A stretch of DNA of 64,000 nucleotides from JBBQWS01 sp038210415 (GCA_038210415.1 JBBQWS010000013.1:1-64000), one strand, 5' to 3'. Positions 44,556 to 53,638 are shown, counted from the first letter of the stretch. Program-made: numbers and translations. Notes: a model not told the origin generated them from the sequence alone.

Positions 44556-44938
44556 GCGTCACGCCGCAGCAGGGCCTCTGCTTCGTCGAGGCCCAGGCGC
44601 CCGGCGGCCAGGTCGGCGAGCACCTTGCCGCGGTCGACCACCGTGGCGACCTCCTCGAACCCCAGCCGACCCAGCACGTCGGCGAACCGCTGCCGGGCGG
44701 TGGGGTAGCTGACGCCGAGGTGGCGCTCGAGGTCCTTCATGTTCCCGCGCGAGGTGAGGAAGACCCGGAGCAGGTCGAGGTCATCGTCGGACAGTCCGCA
44801 GTACGCGCACGGGACGAACTCCCCCGAGAGCTCGGTGCCGCACTCGCCGCAGCCGAGCCGGGTCGTCACCAGCTCGTGCGCGCACACAGGACAGCTCTTC
44901 GGCGCCCGGTGGCCCGACCGGGCCCGGTCAGCGGTCAC
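44552..44938 (-). CDS. DUF2089 zinc-ribbon and HTH protein
   Basis: A 128-residue protein. The N-terminal zinc ribbons are visible as CPVC, then CGEC, then CAYC. The second half (LRVFLTSRGNMKDLERHLG, VSYPTARQRFADVL) is the DUF2089 helical domain, which resembles an HTH. Family members act as regulators near ABC and stress genes. It lies between the DUF4097 and ABC genes with four-base overlaps at both sides, so it may be a co-regulator of this operon. Confidence 0.88.
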   Translation of the reverse strand: MTADRARSGHRAPKSCPVCAHELVTTRLGCGECGTELSGEFVPCAYCGLSDDDLDLLRVFLTSRGNMKDLERHLGVSYPTARQRFADVLGRLGFEEVATVVDRGKVLADLAAGRLGLDEAEALLRRDA

Positions 44939-45735
44939 GGGGTGCGCACCTTGGCCGAGCCCATCACGACGTCCAGGTCGAACATCGCCGTACCGGCACC
45001 CACCACGGTCTCGCGGCCACCCTCGCCGCCCAGCGCCGTGGTACGGCCGTCGGCCGACTTGACCCTGACCTCGCCGAGCTCGACCCGGGCCCGCAGGCGA
45101 ACGTCGGAGCCGGGTTGCAGCCGCAGGTCGACGCTGCCGGACTCGACCCGCACGGCGTACTGGCCGGCCACGGGGCGCACATCGAGCTTCGCGCTGCCGG
45201 CGCGGATGACGCCGTTCAGTGTCCCCTCACACTCGCGCACTTTGATGGTCCCTGCAGCCACCGAGAACGTCAGCGGGCCGCGCAGCCCCACGACGTCCAG
45301 CGCCCCGGCTGCAAGCTCGACGTGGACGGCGAGCTCCGGGTTGACCCGCACGGTCACGGGTACCCCGAGCGCCGACGCCTGCCCGAACCAGCGTGCGAAG
45401 CCGCCCCGGCGCTCGAAGCTGTAGGTGCCGCCCTGGCCCTGGGGGGCGGGTCCCGCGTCGACCACCATGGTGTCGCCGTCCGCGCGCAGGCTGTGCGGAC
45501 CATCGACGCTGACGGTGCTGACCAAGTGGTCGGCCACGACGTGGATCGGGCGGGCGGACGCCTGGACCACCACCTTGCGGGTCGGTCCGGGGTCCGGGTG
45601 GGCAGGTCGCGGGGGTCGGTCGCCTCCAGCCTCCAGGGGTGCCGTGGGGTTCGAGTCGAGCTGCACCTCGGCGTCGGACGGGTCAAGGCGACCCTCGGCC
45701 ACCTCGATCAGCAGTGCACGCAGGTCGTTGTCCAT
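44935..45735 (-). CDS. DUF4097-type beta-repeat protein
   Basis: A 266-residue protein with an N-terminal segment of about 50 residues (RALLIEVAEGRLDPSDAEVQ), typical of SHOCT-like helical starts, followed by a repetitive beta-helix-like region rich in short Val/Gly strands (VELAAGALDVVGLRG, VESGSVDLRLQPGSDV). These are marks of DUF4097. No signal peptide is seen. Such proteins are linked to envelope-stress operons. It is the first gene of the operon, divergent from marR, with the control region in the 83-base gap. A -10-like TAGTGT lies seven bases before the ATG, suggesting a leaderless transcript. Confidence 0.82.
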   Translation of the reverse strand: MDNDLRALLIEVAEGRLDPSDAEVQLDSNPTAPLEAGGDRPPRPAHPDPGPTRKVVVQASARPIHVVADHLVSTVSVDGPHSLRADGDTMVVDAGPAPQGQGGTYSFERRGGFARWFGQASALGVPVTVRVNPELAVHVELAAGALDVVGLRGPLTFSVAAGTIKVRECEGTLNGVIRAGSAKLDVRPVAGQYAVRVESGSVDLRLQPGSDVRLRARVELGEVRVKSADGRTTALGGEGGRETVVGAGTAMFDLDVVMGSAKVRTP

Positions 45736-45759
45736 GACGCAAACACTAAAGCCTCCTCT

Positions 45760-45827
45760 TTGCTATTGGCAAGTTGCACTTGCTATTCATGACGCTCACC
45801 CGTCCATGTAATACTTGCATGGTGCAA
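45760..45827. promoter_or_regulatory. Divergent control region with repeated MarR-type sites
   Basis: TTGCTATT appears twice (45760-45767 and 45780-45787), exactly 20 bases apart. TTGC(5)GCAA spans 45760-45772, and TTGCA-TGG-TGCAA (45815-45827) straddles the marR start codon. A -10-like TAATAC at 45809-45814 lies just before the start, so marR may be leaderless from ATG 45819 or GTG 45822. Several same-flavour palindromes between divergent genes suggest that MarR represses both directions. Confidence 0.65.
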
Positions 45828-46310
45828 CCAACTTATGTCGCGGTGCTGACCGCCGACGAGGCCCTCGCCCACGCGCTGCTCACGGTCGTCGTCCAGCTCC
45901 GCCGGGCACCGCTGGCGGACGCTGTCGACCGCGGCAGTCTGCAGGTGCTCAGCGAGCTCGCCCTGCACGGCCCCGCCCGACCGTCGAGCATCGCCACCGC
46001 GCTGCGCCTGGACCTGTCAACCGTCAGCCGGCACGTCCGCAGCCTGGAGGACGACGCACTGGTCGAGCGCTCCCCCGACCCGACCGACGCCCGCGCGCAG
46101 AGCGTCGGGGTGCTTCCGGCCGGCCTCCTGGTTCTCGAGCGGGCGTTCCGCGCCCGCTCCGAACGCATCGCCACTGCCACCCGCGACTGGTCCGGTGCCG
46201 ACCGCGAGCACATCACCAACCTGTTGACCCGGCTCGGCCACGACCTGCAGCCCCGAGCACTGAACCCGCAGGAAGCCGACCCCGAGCACCCCCGAAAGGA
46301 GCACCTGTGA
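45819..46310 (+). CDS. MarR-family transcriptional regulator
   Basis: A 163-residue winged-helix regulator. The recognition region is LQVLSELALHGPARPSSIATAL, then LDLSTVSRHVRSLEDDALVERSPDP with the wing following. The N- and C-terminal helices form the dimer. It overlaps the MFS exporter gene by four bases (GTGA) and is divergent from the DUF4097-DUF2089-ABC operon. Drug- or metabolite-responsive repression of its neighbours is likely. ATG 45819 is preferred; GTG 45822 is possible for a leaderless message. Confidence 0.9.
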   Translation: MVQPTYVAVLTADEALAHALLTVVVQLRRAPLADAVDRGSLQVLSELALHGPARPSSIATALRLDLSTVSRHVRSLEDDALVERSPDPTDARAQSVGVLPAGLLVLERAFRARSERIATATRDWSGADREHITNLLTRLGHDLQPRALNPQEADPEHPRKEHL

Positions 46311-47866
46311 CGACCGCCCCCGCAGGCCCCACCTACGAGTTCCCCCAGCTGACCCACCGCCAGATCATGAACATCCTCGTCGGCCTGATGACCGGCATGC
46401 TGCTGGCCTCGCTCGACCAGACGATCGTGTCGACCGCCTTGCCGACGATCGTCGGGCAGCTCGGCGGGCTGAACCACCTCTCCTGGGTCGTGACGGCGTA
46501 CCTGCTCGCCTCGACCGCCTCGACGCCGCTGTACGGCAAGATCTCCGACCTCTACGGTCGCAAACCGCTGTTCCGCTTTGCGATCCTGGTGTTCCTGCTC
46601 GGTTCGCTGCTGGCCGGCTTCGCGCAGAACATGCCCCAGCTCATCGCGGCGAGGGCCATCCAGGGCCTCGGCGGCGGCGGTCTGATGGCCTTGAGCTTCG
46701 CGATCATCGGGGACGTCATCCCGCCGCGCGAACGCGGCCGCTACCAGGGTTACTTCGGCGCGGTGTTCGGCGTCTCCAGCGTGATCGGGCCGCTGCTCGG
46801 CGGGTTCTTCGTCGACCACCTGACCTGGCGGTGGATCTTCTTCATCAACATCCCCCTGGGCATCGCAGCACTCGTCGTTACCGACCGCGCGCTCAAGCTG
46901 CACCACGTCCGGCGCGAGCACTCGATCGACTACCTCGGAGCCGTCCTCATGGTCGCCGGCGTCGTGTCGCTGCTGCTCGGCATGGTCCGAGGCCGGGAGG
47001 TCGGCTGGACGAGCCCCGAGATCGTCGGGCTGCTCGGCGTCGGCATCGCCCTCACCATGGCCTTCCTGTGGTGGGAGACCAAGGCGGCGGAGCCGATCCT
47101 CCCGCTCCGGCTGTTCCGCAACCGGATCTTCTCGGTCTCCAGCGCGATCGGTTTCGTGATCGGGTTCGCCATGTTCGGTGCGATCGTCTTCCTGCCCGTC
47201 TACCTGCAGATCGTCCAGGGCGTCTCGCCGACCGTTTCGGGCCTGCTGCTGCTGCCGCTGATGCTCGGCCTGCTCACCGCGTCCATCGGGTCCGGTCGGG
47301 CGATCAGCCGACGCGGGAAGTACAAGGTCTACCCCGTGGTCGGGACGGGTGTCGTCGCGCTCGCGATGTTCCTGCTGTCGCACCTGTCGGTGCAGACCCC
47401 CCGCTGGCAGACCAGCTTGTCCATGCTCGTCCTCGGCGTGGGGATCGGTCTCACCATGCAGGTGATCGTGCTGGCGACGCAGAACTCCGTGGACATGAGG
47501 GACATGGGGATCGCGACGTCGTCGGCAACGTTCTTCCGCTCCCTCGGCGGCACCTTCGGAACGGCCGTCTTCGGGACGATCCTGGCGAGTGGGCTCGCGG
47601 TGCACCTGGCGGAGCTGCTCCCGCCGAAGGTCCTCGCCGGCGTCGACCCGGCCCAGCTCACCGGCAGCCCGCAGGTGATCCTGCACCTGCCCGAAGCCAT
47701 CCGGTCCGCTGTGACCCAGGCCTACGTGCTCTCGCTCGACACGGTGTTCCGCGCGGCGATCCCGGTGGCGCTCGTCGCGTTCGTGCTGACCTGGTTCCTA
47801 CGCGAGGTGCCGCTGCGCGGACGCGAGACGACGAACGAAGCGGTGGCGGCCTCCAAACCGTGTTGA
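46307..47866 (+). CDS. DHA2-family MFS drug exporter (EmrB/QacA type)
   Basis: A 519-residue proton-driven exporter with 14 predicted transmembrane helices. Motif A is GKISDLYGRKPLFRF, motif C lies near FGVSSVIGPLLGGFFVDHLTWRWIFFINIP, and the early LASLDQTIVSTALPTI is diagnostic of DHA2 members. AAAGGAG at 46295-46301 supports GTG 46307, which overlaps the marR stop. It is probably controlled by the upstream MarR. Its last codons fall inside the left arm of a 27-bp inverted repeat. Substrate is unknown. Confidence 0.94.
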   Translation: MTTAPAGPTYEFPQLTHRQIMNILVGLMTGMLLASLDQTIVSTALPTIVGQLGGLNHLSWVVTAYLLASTASTPLYGKISDLYGRKPLFRFAILVFLLGSLLAGFAQNMPQLIAARAIQGLGGGGLMALSFAIIGDVIPPRERGRYQGYFGAVFGVSSVIGPLLGGFFVDHLTWRWIFFINIPLGIAALVVTDRALKLHHVRREHSIDYLGAVLMVAGVVSLLLGMVRGREVGWTSPEIVGLLGVGIALTMAFLWWETKAAEPILPLRLFRNRIFSVSSAIGFVIGFAMFGAIVFLPVYLQIVQGVSPTVSGLLLLPLMLGLLTASIGSGRAISRRGKYKVYPVVGTGVVALAMFLLSHLSVQTPRWQTSLSMLVLGVGIGLTMQVIVLATQNSVDMRDMGIATSSATFFRSLGGTFGTAVFGTILASGLAVHLAELLPPKVLAGVDPAQLTGSPQVILHLPEAIRSAVTQAYVLSLDTVFRAAIPVALVAFVLTWFLREVPLRGRETTNEAVAASKPC

Positions 47867-47926
47867 TCTTGACCTTTGCGTGGGCGACACGCCGTGGCGG
47901 CCCACGCAAAGGTCAAGATCAACACG
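47859..47926. repeat. Perfect 27-bp inverted repeat between convergent genes
   Basis: The left arm (47859-47885) begins CGTGTTGATCTTGACC and the right arm (47900-47926) is its exact reverse complement. The loop is 14 bases. The MFS stop lies in the left arm and the ROK stop is 13 bases beyond the right arm. It can terminate transcription from both sides. The unusually long perfect stem and the shared 14-base start at 37587 suggest a dispersed palindromic repeat rather than a simple terminator. Confidence 0.85.
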
Positions 47927-47938
47927 AAAGGGCGGGGG

Positions 47939-48943
47939 TCAGCCGGTCGGCCCGGGGTGCCAGTACGTCGACTCCTCGTGGAACAAGGCGGCGGCCCCGA
48001 CGAGGCCGGCGTCCTGCCCCAGCGCAGCGGGGACGACGTGCACCTTGCGGGCGAACCCCAGCCGGGCGTGCCGCCGCAGCGAGTCCTCCAGCGGACTGAA
48101 CAGGATCGGGCCGGCCTGCGCCAACCCGCCCCCGACGATGACCACCTCGAGGTCCAACAGCTGGGCCGCGGAGGCCACCGCGATGCCGATGGCCTCGGCG
48201 GCTCGGCGCATCGCGGCGAGCGCGACCGGGTGCGCCCGGGCGGCGTCGGCCGCCAGCAGCCGGGCGGCCTCCGGGTCGTCGGCCGCCAGATCCGGTCGCC
48301 ACCCGTGATCGTGCGCCCAGCGACAGATGGCCGGACCGCTGGCGATCGCCTCGAGGCACCCGGAGCCCCCGCACCCGCACAAGGGACCGTCCGGCTCGAC
48401 GATGACGTGACCGATGTGCCCTGCGTTGCCACCCGCGCCGTCGATCAGCCGGTCGCCGAGGATCAGCCCGCCACCGACCCCGGTCGACACGACCATGCCC
48501 ATGAGGTTCGACCGGCCCCGGCCGGCACCCCGCCAGTGCTCACCGATCACCAGGCACACGGAGTCGTTGTGCAGCCGTACCGGAATTGTCGGGAAGGTCG
48601 CTGCCAACCGCTGGCGCAGCGCGAAGTCGCGCCAGCCGGGGATGTTCACCGGCGACACCTCGCCGCGCGGCCAGGTCATGGGGCCGACGGCGGCGATCGC
48701 GATGCCGCGCACCTCGTTCCGCGGCACCCGGGCGAGCACTGTCTCGAGCAGTCGCACGACCGTCCCGTACAACATCTCGGCGTCGGCACCGCGGCCCCGA
48801 GGGGTCAGGACCCGCTGGGCACCGAGCATGCGCCCGGTCGGGTCGACGAGAGCGGCAGCGAACTTCGTGCCCCCGAGGTCGACAGCCAGCACCGGCCGGC
48901 GGTCGTCCGGGCCAGAAGGCGTCACCCGTCGATCATCGCTCAC
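47939..48943 (-). CDS. ROK-family sugar kinase (glucokinase-like)
   Basis: A 334-residue ROK protein without an N-terminal HTH, hence a kinase rather than a repressor. The phosphate loop is AVDLGGTKFAAALVD, the catalytic Asp lies in RLHNDSVCLVIGEHW, and the zinc motif is GHIGHVIVEPDGPLCGCGGSGCLEA. Glucose is the likeliest substrate given the GCGGSGCLE type, with N-acylhexosamines as alternatives. It is a single gene, convergent with the MFS gene across the inverted repeat. Confidence 0.92.
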   Translation of the reverse strand: MSDDRRVTPSGPDDRRPVLAVDLGGTKFAAALVDPTGRMLGAQRVLTPRGRGADAEMLYGTVVRLLETVLARVPRNEVRGIAIAAVGPMTWPRGEVSPVNIPGWRDFALRQRLAATFPTIPVRLHNDSVCLVIGEHWRGAGRGRSNLMGMVVSTGVGGGLILGDRLIDGAGGNAGHIGHVIVEPDGPLCGCGGSGCLEAIASGPAICRWAHDHGWRPDLAADDPEAARLLAADAARAHPVALAAMRRAAEAIGIAVASAAQLLDLEVVIVGGGLAQAGPILFSPLEDSLRRHARLGFARKVHVVPAALGQDAGLVGAAALFHEESTYWHPGPTG

Positions 48944-49011
48944 GTGGCGACGCTAGAGCACATTCGGGCGGCGCAGGTGCGTTCGGGCGCCGGTCGTCGT
49001 AGCGTCGGCGG

Positions 49012-50427
49012 GTGACCTCCTTCCCCGCCCCGCCTGCCGACCTCCCGACGACTCTCGGCGCGTTGCGTGCGTCCGGGCACGTCCACCACACCGTCAAGGA
49101 GGAGGTACGCGCCAACCTGCTACGCACCCTCGCCGCCGGCGACGACCCGTTCCCCGGCATCGTCGGCTTCGACGAGACGGTGCGGCCTGAGCTCGAACGC
49201 GCGCTGCTCGCCGGGCACGACTTCGTCCTGCTGGGCGAGCGCGGCCAGGGCAAGACCCGGCTGATCCGTACCTTGACCGGCCTGCTCGACGAGTGGACCC
49301 CGGTACTGGTCGGCTCCGAGATCAACGAGCATCCGTACGCCCCCGTGACCCCCGCCGCGCGGCGCACCGTGGCCGAGCTCGGCGACCTGGCCCCGATCGG
49401 GTGGCTGCACCGGAGCGCGCGGTACGGCGAGAAGCTCGCCACGCCCGACACCAGCGTCGGTGACCTGGTGGGCGACGTCGACCCGATCAAGGTGGCCGAG
49501 GGGCGCAGCCTCGGCGACCCCGAGACGGTCCACTACGGCCTGGTGCCGCGCACCAACCGCGGCATCTTCGCGATCAACGAGCTGCCCGACCTGGCCGAGC
49601 GGATCCAGGTGTCCCTGCTGAACGTGCTGGAGGAGCGCGACATCCAGGTCCGCGGCTACCAGTTGCGGCTGCCGCTGGACCTGCTCCTGGTGGCCAGCGC
49701 GAACCCCGAGGACTACACGAACCGGGGCCGGATCATCACCCCGCTGAAGGACCGCTTCGGCGCCGAGATCCGCACCCACTACCCGCTGCGGGTCAACGAC
49801 GAGGTTGCCCTGATCCGGCAGGAGGCCCAGCTGGTGGCCCGGGTCCCCCTGCACCTGCTCGAGGTGCTGGCCCGCTTCACGCGGATGGCCCGCGAGTCCA
49901 CGGCCGTCGACCAGCGCTCCGGCGTGTCCGCCCGTTTCGCCGTCGCCGGGGCCGAGACAGTTGCGGCGGGCGCCCTGCGCCGCGGGGCGCTCACCGGCGA
50001 GGTGATGCCCGTGGCGCGGTTCTGCGACCTGCCGAGCATCGTGCCGACCCTGCGCGGCAAGGTCGAGTTCGAGGTCAGCGAGGAGGGCCGCGAGATCGAG
50101 GTGCTGCAGCACCTGCTGCGCCGCGCGGCCGCCGAGACGTTCCGGCGCCGGCTCGGTGGGGTCGACCTGTCCGCCGTCGCGGCGAGGTTCGAAGAGGGGA
50201 CGACGGTCGAGACCGGTGAGCTCGTCACGGCCGCCGAGCTGCTCCAGCGGTTCGGCCCGGTCGAGGGGCTCGGCAAGATCGTGACCGCGCTCGGGGACGA
50301 CGACGCGGAGTCGCCCGGGGTCGCAGCGGCGGCGCTCGAGTTCGCGCTCGAGGGGCTGTACCTCCTGCGGCGGATCTCCAAGGACGTACTGCCCGGCGGC
50401 GGTCGGTCCGTGTACGGGCCCGCGTGA
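49012..50427 (+). CDS. MoxR/magnesium-chelatase-type AAA+ ATPase
   Basis: A 471-residue AAA+ protein. Walker A is GERGQGKT (Gly75-Thr82, Lys81). A NRGIFAINELPDLAERIQVSLLNVLEERDIQVRG-type segment holds the Walker B and pore region. Sensor 1 is LLVASANPEDYTN and the arginine segment is PLKDRFGAEI. It resembles ChlI/BchI-like ATPases outside chlorophyll synthesis. The C-terminal 120 residues are helical. It overlaps the VWA-protein gene by four bases, forming an ATPase/VWA pair expected to act as a chaperone or metal-insertion machine on an unknown client. The start is GTG 49012. Confidence 0.9.
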   Translation: MTSFPAPPADLPTTLGALRASGHVHHTVKEEVRANLLRTLAAGDDPFPGIVGFDETVRPELERALLAGHDFVLLGERGQGKTRLIRTLTGLLDEWTPVLVGSEINEHPYAPVTPAARRTVAELGDLAPIGWLHRSARYGEKLATPDTSVGDLVGDVDPIKVAEGRSLGDPETVHYGLVPRTNRGIFAINELPDLAERIQVSLLNVLEERDIQVRGYQLRLPLDLLLVASANPEDYTNRGRIITPLKDRFGAEIRTHYPLRVNDEVALIRQEAQLVARVPLHLLEVLARFTRMARESTAVDQRSGVSARFAVAGAETVAAGALRRGALTGEVMPVARFCDLPSIVPTLRGKVEFEVSEEGREIEVLQHLLRRAAAETFRRRLGGVDLSAVAARFEEGTTVETGELVTAAELLQRFGPVEGLGKIVTALGDDDAESPGVAAAALEFALEGLYLLRRISKDVLPGGGRSVYGPA

Positions 50428-52373
50428 GCGCCGGGGCCTACCGCTACGGACCGTACGACGACGGCCCGGACCCGCTGGCCGCACCCTACGACGCCGGCGC
50501 CGCCCTCGACGAGCTCGGTCAGGACGTCCTCGACGGCACCAGCCCCGCGGAGGCGCTGCGCGACCTGCTGGCCCGCGGCACCGACCGGATGCGCGGCCTC
50601 GACTCGCTGCGTCGTGAGGCCCGCCGCAGGGCCCGTGAGCTGCGCGCCCGCAACCGGCTCGACGGGACGCTCGAGCAGGTGCGCGAGCTGCTCGACCAGG
50701 CCGTGGACCAGGAGCGGACGGCACTGTTCCCCGACCCCGACGACGGCGCCCGGCTGGCCGAGGCCCAGCTCGACTCACTGCCCGACGACACTGCTCAGGC
50801 CGTCCGCGAGCTGGCCGACTACTCCTGGCGCAGCCCCGAGGCGAGGCGGACCTTCGAGGAGCTGAAGGACCTCCTGCGCCGCGAGGTGCTCGACCGGCAG
50901 TTCCGCGGGATGAAACAGGCGCTGGAGACTCCCGATCCGAAGGCGCAGCAACGCATCAAGGACATGCTCGCGGACCTGAACGCGATGCTCGACGCCGACG
51001 CGAAGGGTGAGCACACCCAAGCCGACTTCGACGCCTTCATGGCCGAGCACGGCGAGCTGTTCCCCGACGACCCGGAGAACCTCGAGGAGCTCGTCGACTC
51101 GTTGGCTCGCCGGGCCGCCGCAGCCGAGCGGATGATGAACAGCCTGACGCCCGAGCAGCGGGCCGAGCTCGGCGACCTGATGCAGCAGGCCCTCGGCGAC
51201 CTCGACCTCGCCGCCGAGATGGGTCGGCTGAACGACCAGCTCCGGGCGCGCCGGCCAGACCTCGACTGGTCCGGGAGCGAGCAGCTGCGCGGCGACGAAG
51301 GGCTCGGGGTCGGCGACGCCACGTCGGCGCTCGAGGAGCTCGCCGACCTCGGTGCCGTCGAGGACGCCCTCGGCCAGGAGTACGCCGGGTCCAGCCTGGC
51401 CGACATCGACGAGGAGGCGGTGCGGCGAGCGCTGGGCCGGGCGGCGGTCGACGACCTCGACCGGCTGCGCCGGATCGAGCGCGAGCTCGAGCAGCAGGGC
51501 TACCTCCAGCGCACCGACGGCGAGCTCGAGCTCACCGCGAAGGCGGTCCGGCGGCTCGGGCGCACCGCGCTGCGGACCGTGTTCTCGTCGCTCGAGTCGG
51601 CCCGCCAAGGCGCCCACGACGTGCGCGACGCGGGTGCCGCCGGCGAGCTCACCGGCTCGTCCCGGGCGTGGGCCTTCGGCGACGAGCAGCCTCTGGACGT
51701 CGTGCGTACTGTCGCCAACGCGGTGCTCCGCACCCCCGTCGGCGACCGGATCCGGCTGACGGCCGGCGACTTCGAGGTCCGCGAGACCGAACGCCGCACC
51801 TCCGCGGCGGTCTGCCTGCTCGTCGACCTCTCGTACTCCATGGTCATCAACGAGACCTGGGGGCCGGCCAAGCAGACCGCGCTGGCTCTGGAGACGCTGA
51901 TCGCGACCCAGTTCCCGCAGGACGCCCTGCAGGTCATCGGCTTCTCCAACTACGCCCGGATCCTGCGGCCCGGCGACGTCGCCACGATCGAGCCCGAGTA
52001 CGTGCAGGGCACCAACCTGCAGCACGCACTCATGCTGGCCGGCCGCTTCGTGGACCGGCACCCGGCGTCCGACCGGGTGATGCTGGTGGTCACCGACGGC
52101 GAACCCACAGCGCACCTGACCCGCAGCGGAGAGGCGGTGTTCGACTGGCCGCCCGACCCGCAGACGCTCGAGCTGACCCTGGCCGAGGTCGACCGGATGA
52201 CCCGCCGCGGCGCCACCCTCAACGTCTTCATGCTCGGGGACGAGCCGCGGTTGGTGGAGTTCGTCGACGAGGTGGCCCGGCGTAACGGCGGTCGGGTCTT
52301 CGCCCCTGCCGCCGACCGGCTCGGCGAGTACGTCGTCAGCGACTACCTGCGCACCCGGCGAGCCTTCCGCTGA
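50424..52373 (+). CDS. VWA-domain protein partner of the MoxR-like ATPase
   Basis: A 649-residue protein. The first 440 residues are mostly helical and highly charged (RDLLARGTDRMRGLDSLRRE, LADLNAMLDADAKGEHTQ). The C-terminal von Willebrand A domain (about 460-649) has the metal-binding DLSYS at 468-472, with VMLVVTDGEPTAH completing the MIDAS. This layout matches ChlD-like partners of MoxR ATPases. It starts at GTG 50424, overlapping the ATPase stop, so the two are made together. The absent third (ChlH-like) subunit means the client is unknown. Confidence 0.9.
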   Translation: MSAGAYRYGPYDDGPDPLAAPYDAGAALDELGQDVLDGTSPAEALRDLLARGTDRMRGLDSLRREARRRARELRARNRLDGTLEQVRELLDQAVDQERTALFPDPDDGARLAEAQLDSLPDDTAQAVRELADYSWRSPEARRTFEELKDLLRREVLDRQFRGMKQALETPDPKAQQRIKDMLADLNAMLDADAKGEHTQADFDAFMAEHGELFPDDPENLEELVDSLARRAAAAERMMNSLTPEQRAELGDLMQQALGDLDLAAEMGRLNDQLRARRPDLDWSGSEQLRGDEGLGVGDATSALEELADLGAVEDALGQEYAGSSLADIDEEAVRRALGRAAVDDLDRLRRIERELEQQGYLQRTDGELELTAKAVRRLGRTALRTVFSSLESARQGAHDVRDAGAAGELTGSSRAWAFGDEQPLDVVRTVANAVLRTPVGDRIRLTAGDFEVRETERRTSAAVCLLVDLSYSMVINETWGPAKQTALALETLIATQFPQDALQVIGFSNYARILRPGDVATIEPEYVQGTNLQHALMLAGRFVDRHPASDRVMLVVTDGEPTAHLTRSGEAVFDWPPDPQTLELTLAEVDRMTRRGATLNVFMLGDEPRLVEFVDEVARRNGGRVFAPAADRLGEYVVSDYLRTRRAFR

Positions 52374-52416
52374 CCGGTCGGCAGCACCCTGGGATGCCTG
52401 CGACGATGGACCCCTC

Positions 52417-53631
52417 ATGGCCGTGAACTCCGCATCGTCGAAGCTGCGCAACCCGCTTCGCGACCTGCCTCCCGAGGTCGCCGTCCTGTCCGCGGTGGCC
52501 TTCTCGGTGGCGCTCGGGTTCGGCATCCTGGCCCCGGCGATCCCGCTGTTCGCCAAGCAGTTCCAGGTCAGCAACTTCCAGGCCTCTGCCGTGGTCTCGG
52601 TCTTCGCCCTGATGCGGTTCGCGACGTCGCCGATCTCGGGGCGGCTGGTCGACCGCGTGGGCGAGCGGCTGGTCATGGCCACGGGCATCGGCATCGTCGG
52701 CGTCTCCAGCTTGCTGGCGGGGCTGTCCGGCTCGTTCGCGCAGCTGCTGGTGCTCCGTGGCGTCGGTGGGGTCGGGTCGTCGATGTTCACGATCTCCGCC
52801 ACCGCACTGCTGCTGCGGGTCGCGGCACCCGAGCAGCGGGGGCGCGCCGCGGGGGCGTTCCAGGCCGGGTTCCTCTTCGGCGGGATCAGCGGTCCGGCGT
52901 TCGGGAGCGCCCTGATCGGCTGGTCGCTGCGGGCGCCGTTCTTCGTCTACTCCGCGACCCTGCTCCTTGCCGGGACGGTCGCCTCGGTCTACCTCGCCCG
53001 GGCCGCCCTCGCCGAGCGCGAGGCGGTCGCGGGCACCGACCACCCGCCGACCCCGTTGCGCCAGGCGGTGCGGAGCTCGGCCTACCGCGCGGCGCTGCTG
53101 AACAACTTCGCGAGCGGGTGGGCGCTGTTCGGGGTACGCAGCTCGCTGATCCCGCTCTTCGTCGTCGAGGGGCTGCACCTGTCGCCCCGGTGGACCGGCT
53201 GGGGCCTGTTCGTGTCGTCGGTCACCCAGGCCGCAGTGCTCGTGCCCGTGGGGCGGCGGGTCGACTTCGTCGGGCGCCGACCGTTCCTGAGGGGCGGTGC
53301 CGCACTCATCCTCGCGGCCGGAGTCGTTCTCGCCGTCACCGGCTCCAGCCTGCTGTTCCTGCTGGCCATGGCCCTGTACGGCGCGGGCGCAGCCATGCTC
53401 GGGACGTCGAGCTCCGCGGTCGTCGGTGACGTGATCGGCGGACGTGGTGGGTCTGCGGTCGCTGCGTTCCAGATGACGTCGGACGGCGGCGCGTTCCTCG
53501 GACCCCTCGCCACTGGCCGGATCTCCGACGTCTACTCCTACCGCGCGGCGTTCGCCGTCACCGCGGGCGTCTCGGTGCTCGCGCTGGCGTCCACGCTGGT
53601 CATGCCGGAGACCCGCAGGAAGTCCGGGTAG
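52417..53631 (+). CDS. MFS transporter (DHA1-like)
   Basis: A 404-residue transporter with 12 predicted helices. VAFSVALGFGILAPAIPLFAKQF opens the first domain, RLVDRVGERLVMATGIG is motif A, and GRRVDFVGRRPFLRGGAAL is its second-half copy. Many such proteins export drugs or sugars; the substrate here is not deducible. It follows the VWA gene by 43 bases and reads the same way. The stop lies eight bases from the convergent GlmL-type gene. Confidence 0.9.
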   Translation: MAVNSASSKLRNPLRDLPPEVAVLSAVAFSVALGFGILAPAIPLFAKQFQVSNFQASAVVSVFALMRFATSPISGRLVDRVGERLVMATGIGIVGVSSLLAGLSGSFAQLLVLRGVGGVGSSMFTISATALLLRVAAPEQRGRAAGAFQAGFLFGGISGPAFGSALIGWSLRAPFFVYSATLLLAGTVASVYLARAALAEREAVAGTDHPPTPLRQAVRSSAYRAALLNNFASGWALFGVRSSLIPLFVVEGLHLSPRWTGWGLFVSSVTQAAVLVPVGRRVDFVGRRPFLRGGAALILAAGVVLAVTGSSLLFLLAMALYGAGAAMLGTSSSAVVGDVIGGRGGSAVAAFQMTSDGGAFLGPLATGRISDVYSYRAAFAVTAGVSVLALASTLVMPETRRKSG

Positions 53632-53638
53632 CGACGGC

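Noticed and set aside
45833..47686. A 617-codon open frame on the minus strand
   Set aside because: It lies antisense to marR and the MFS gene, with charge-rich text lacking any family signature.
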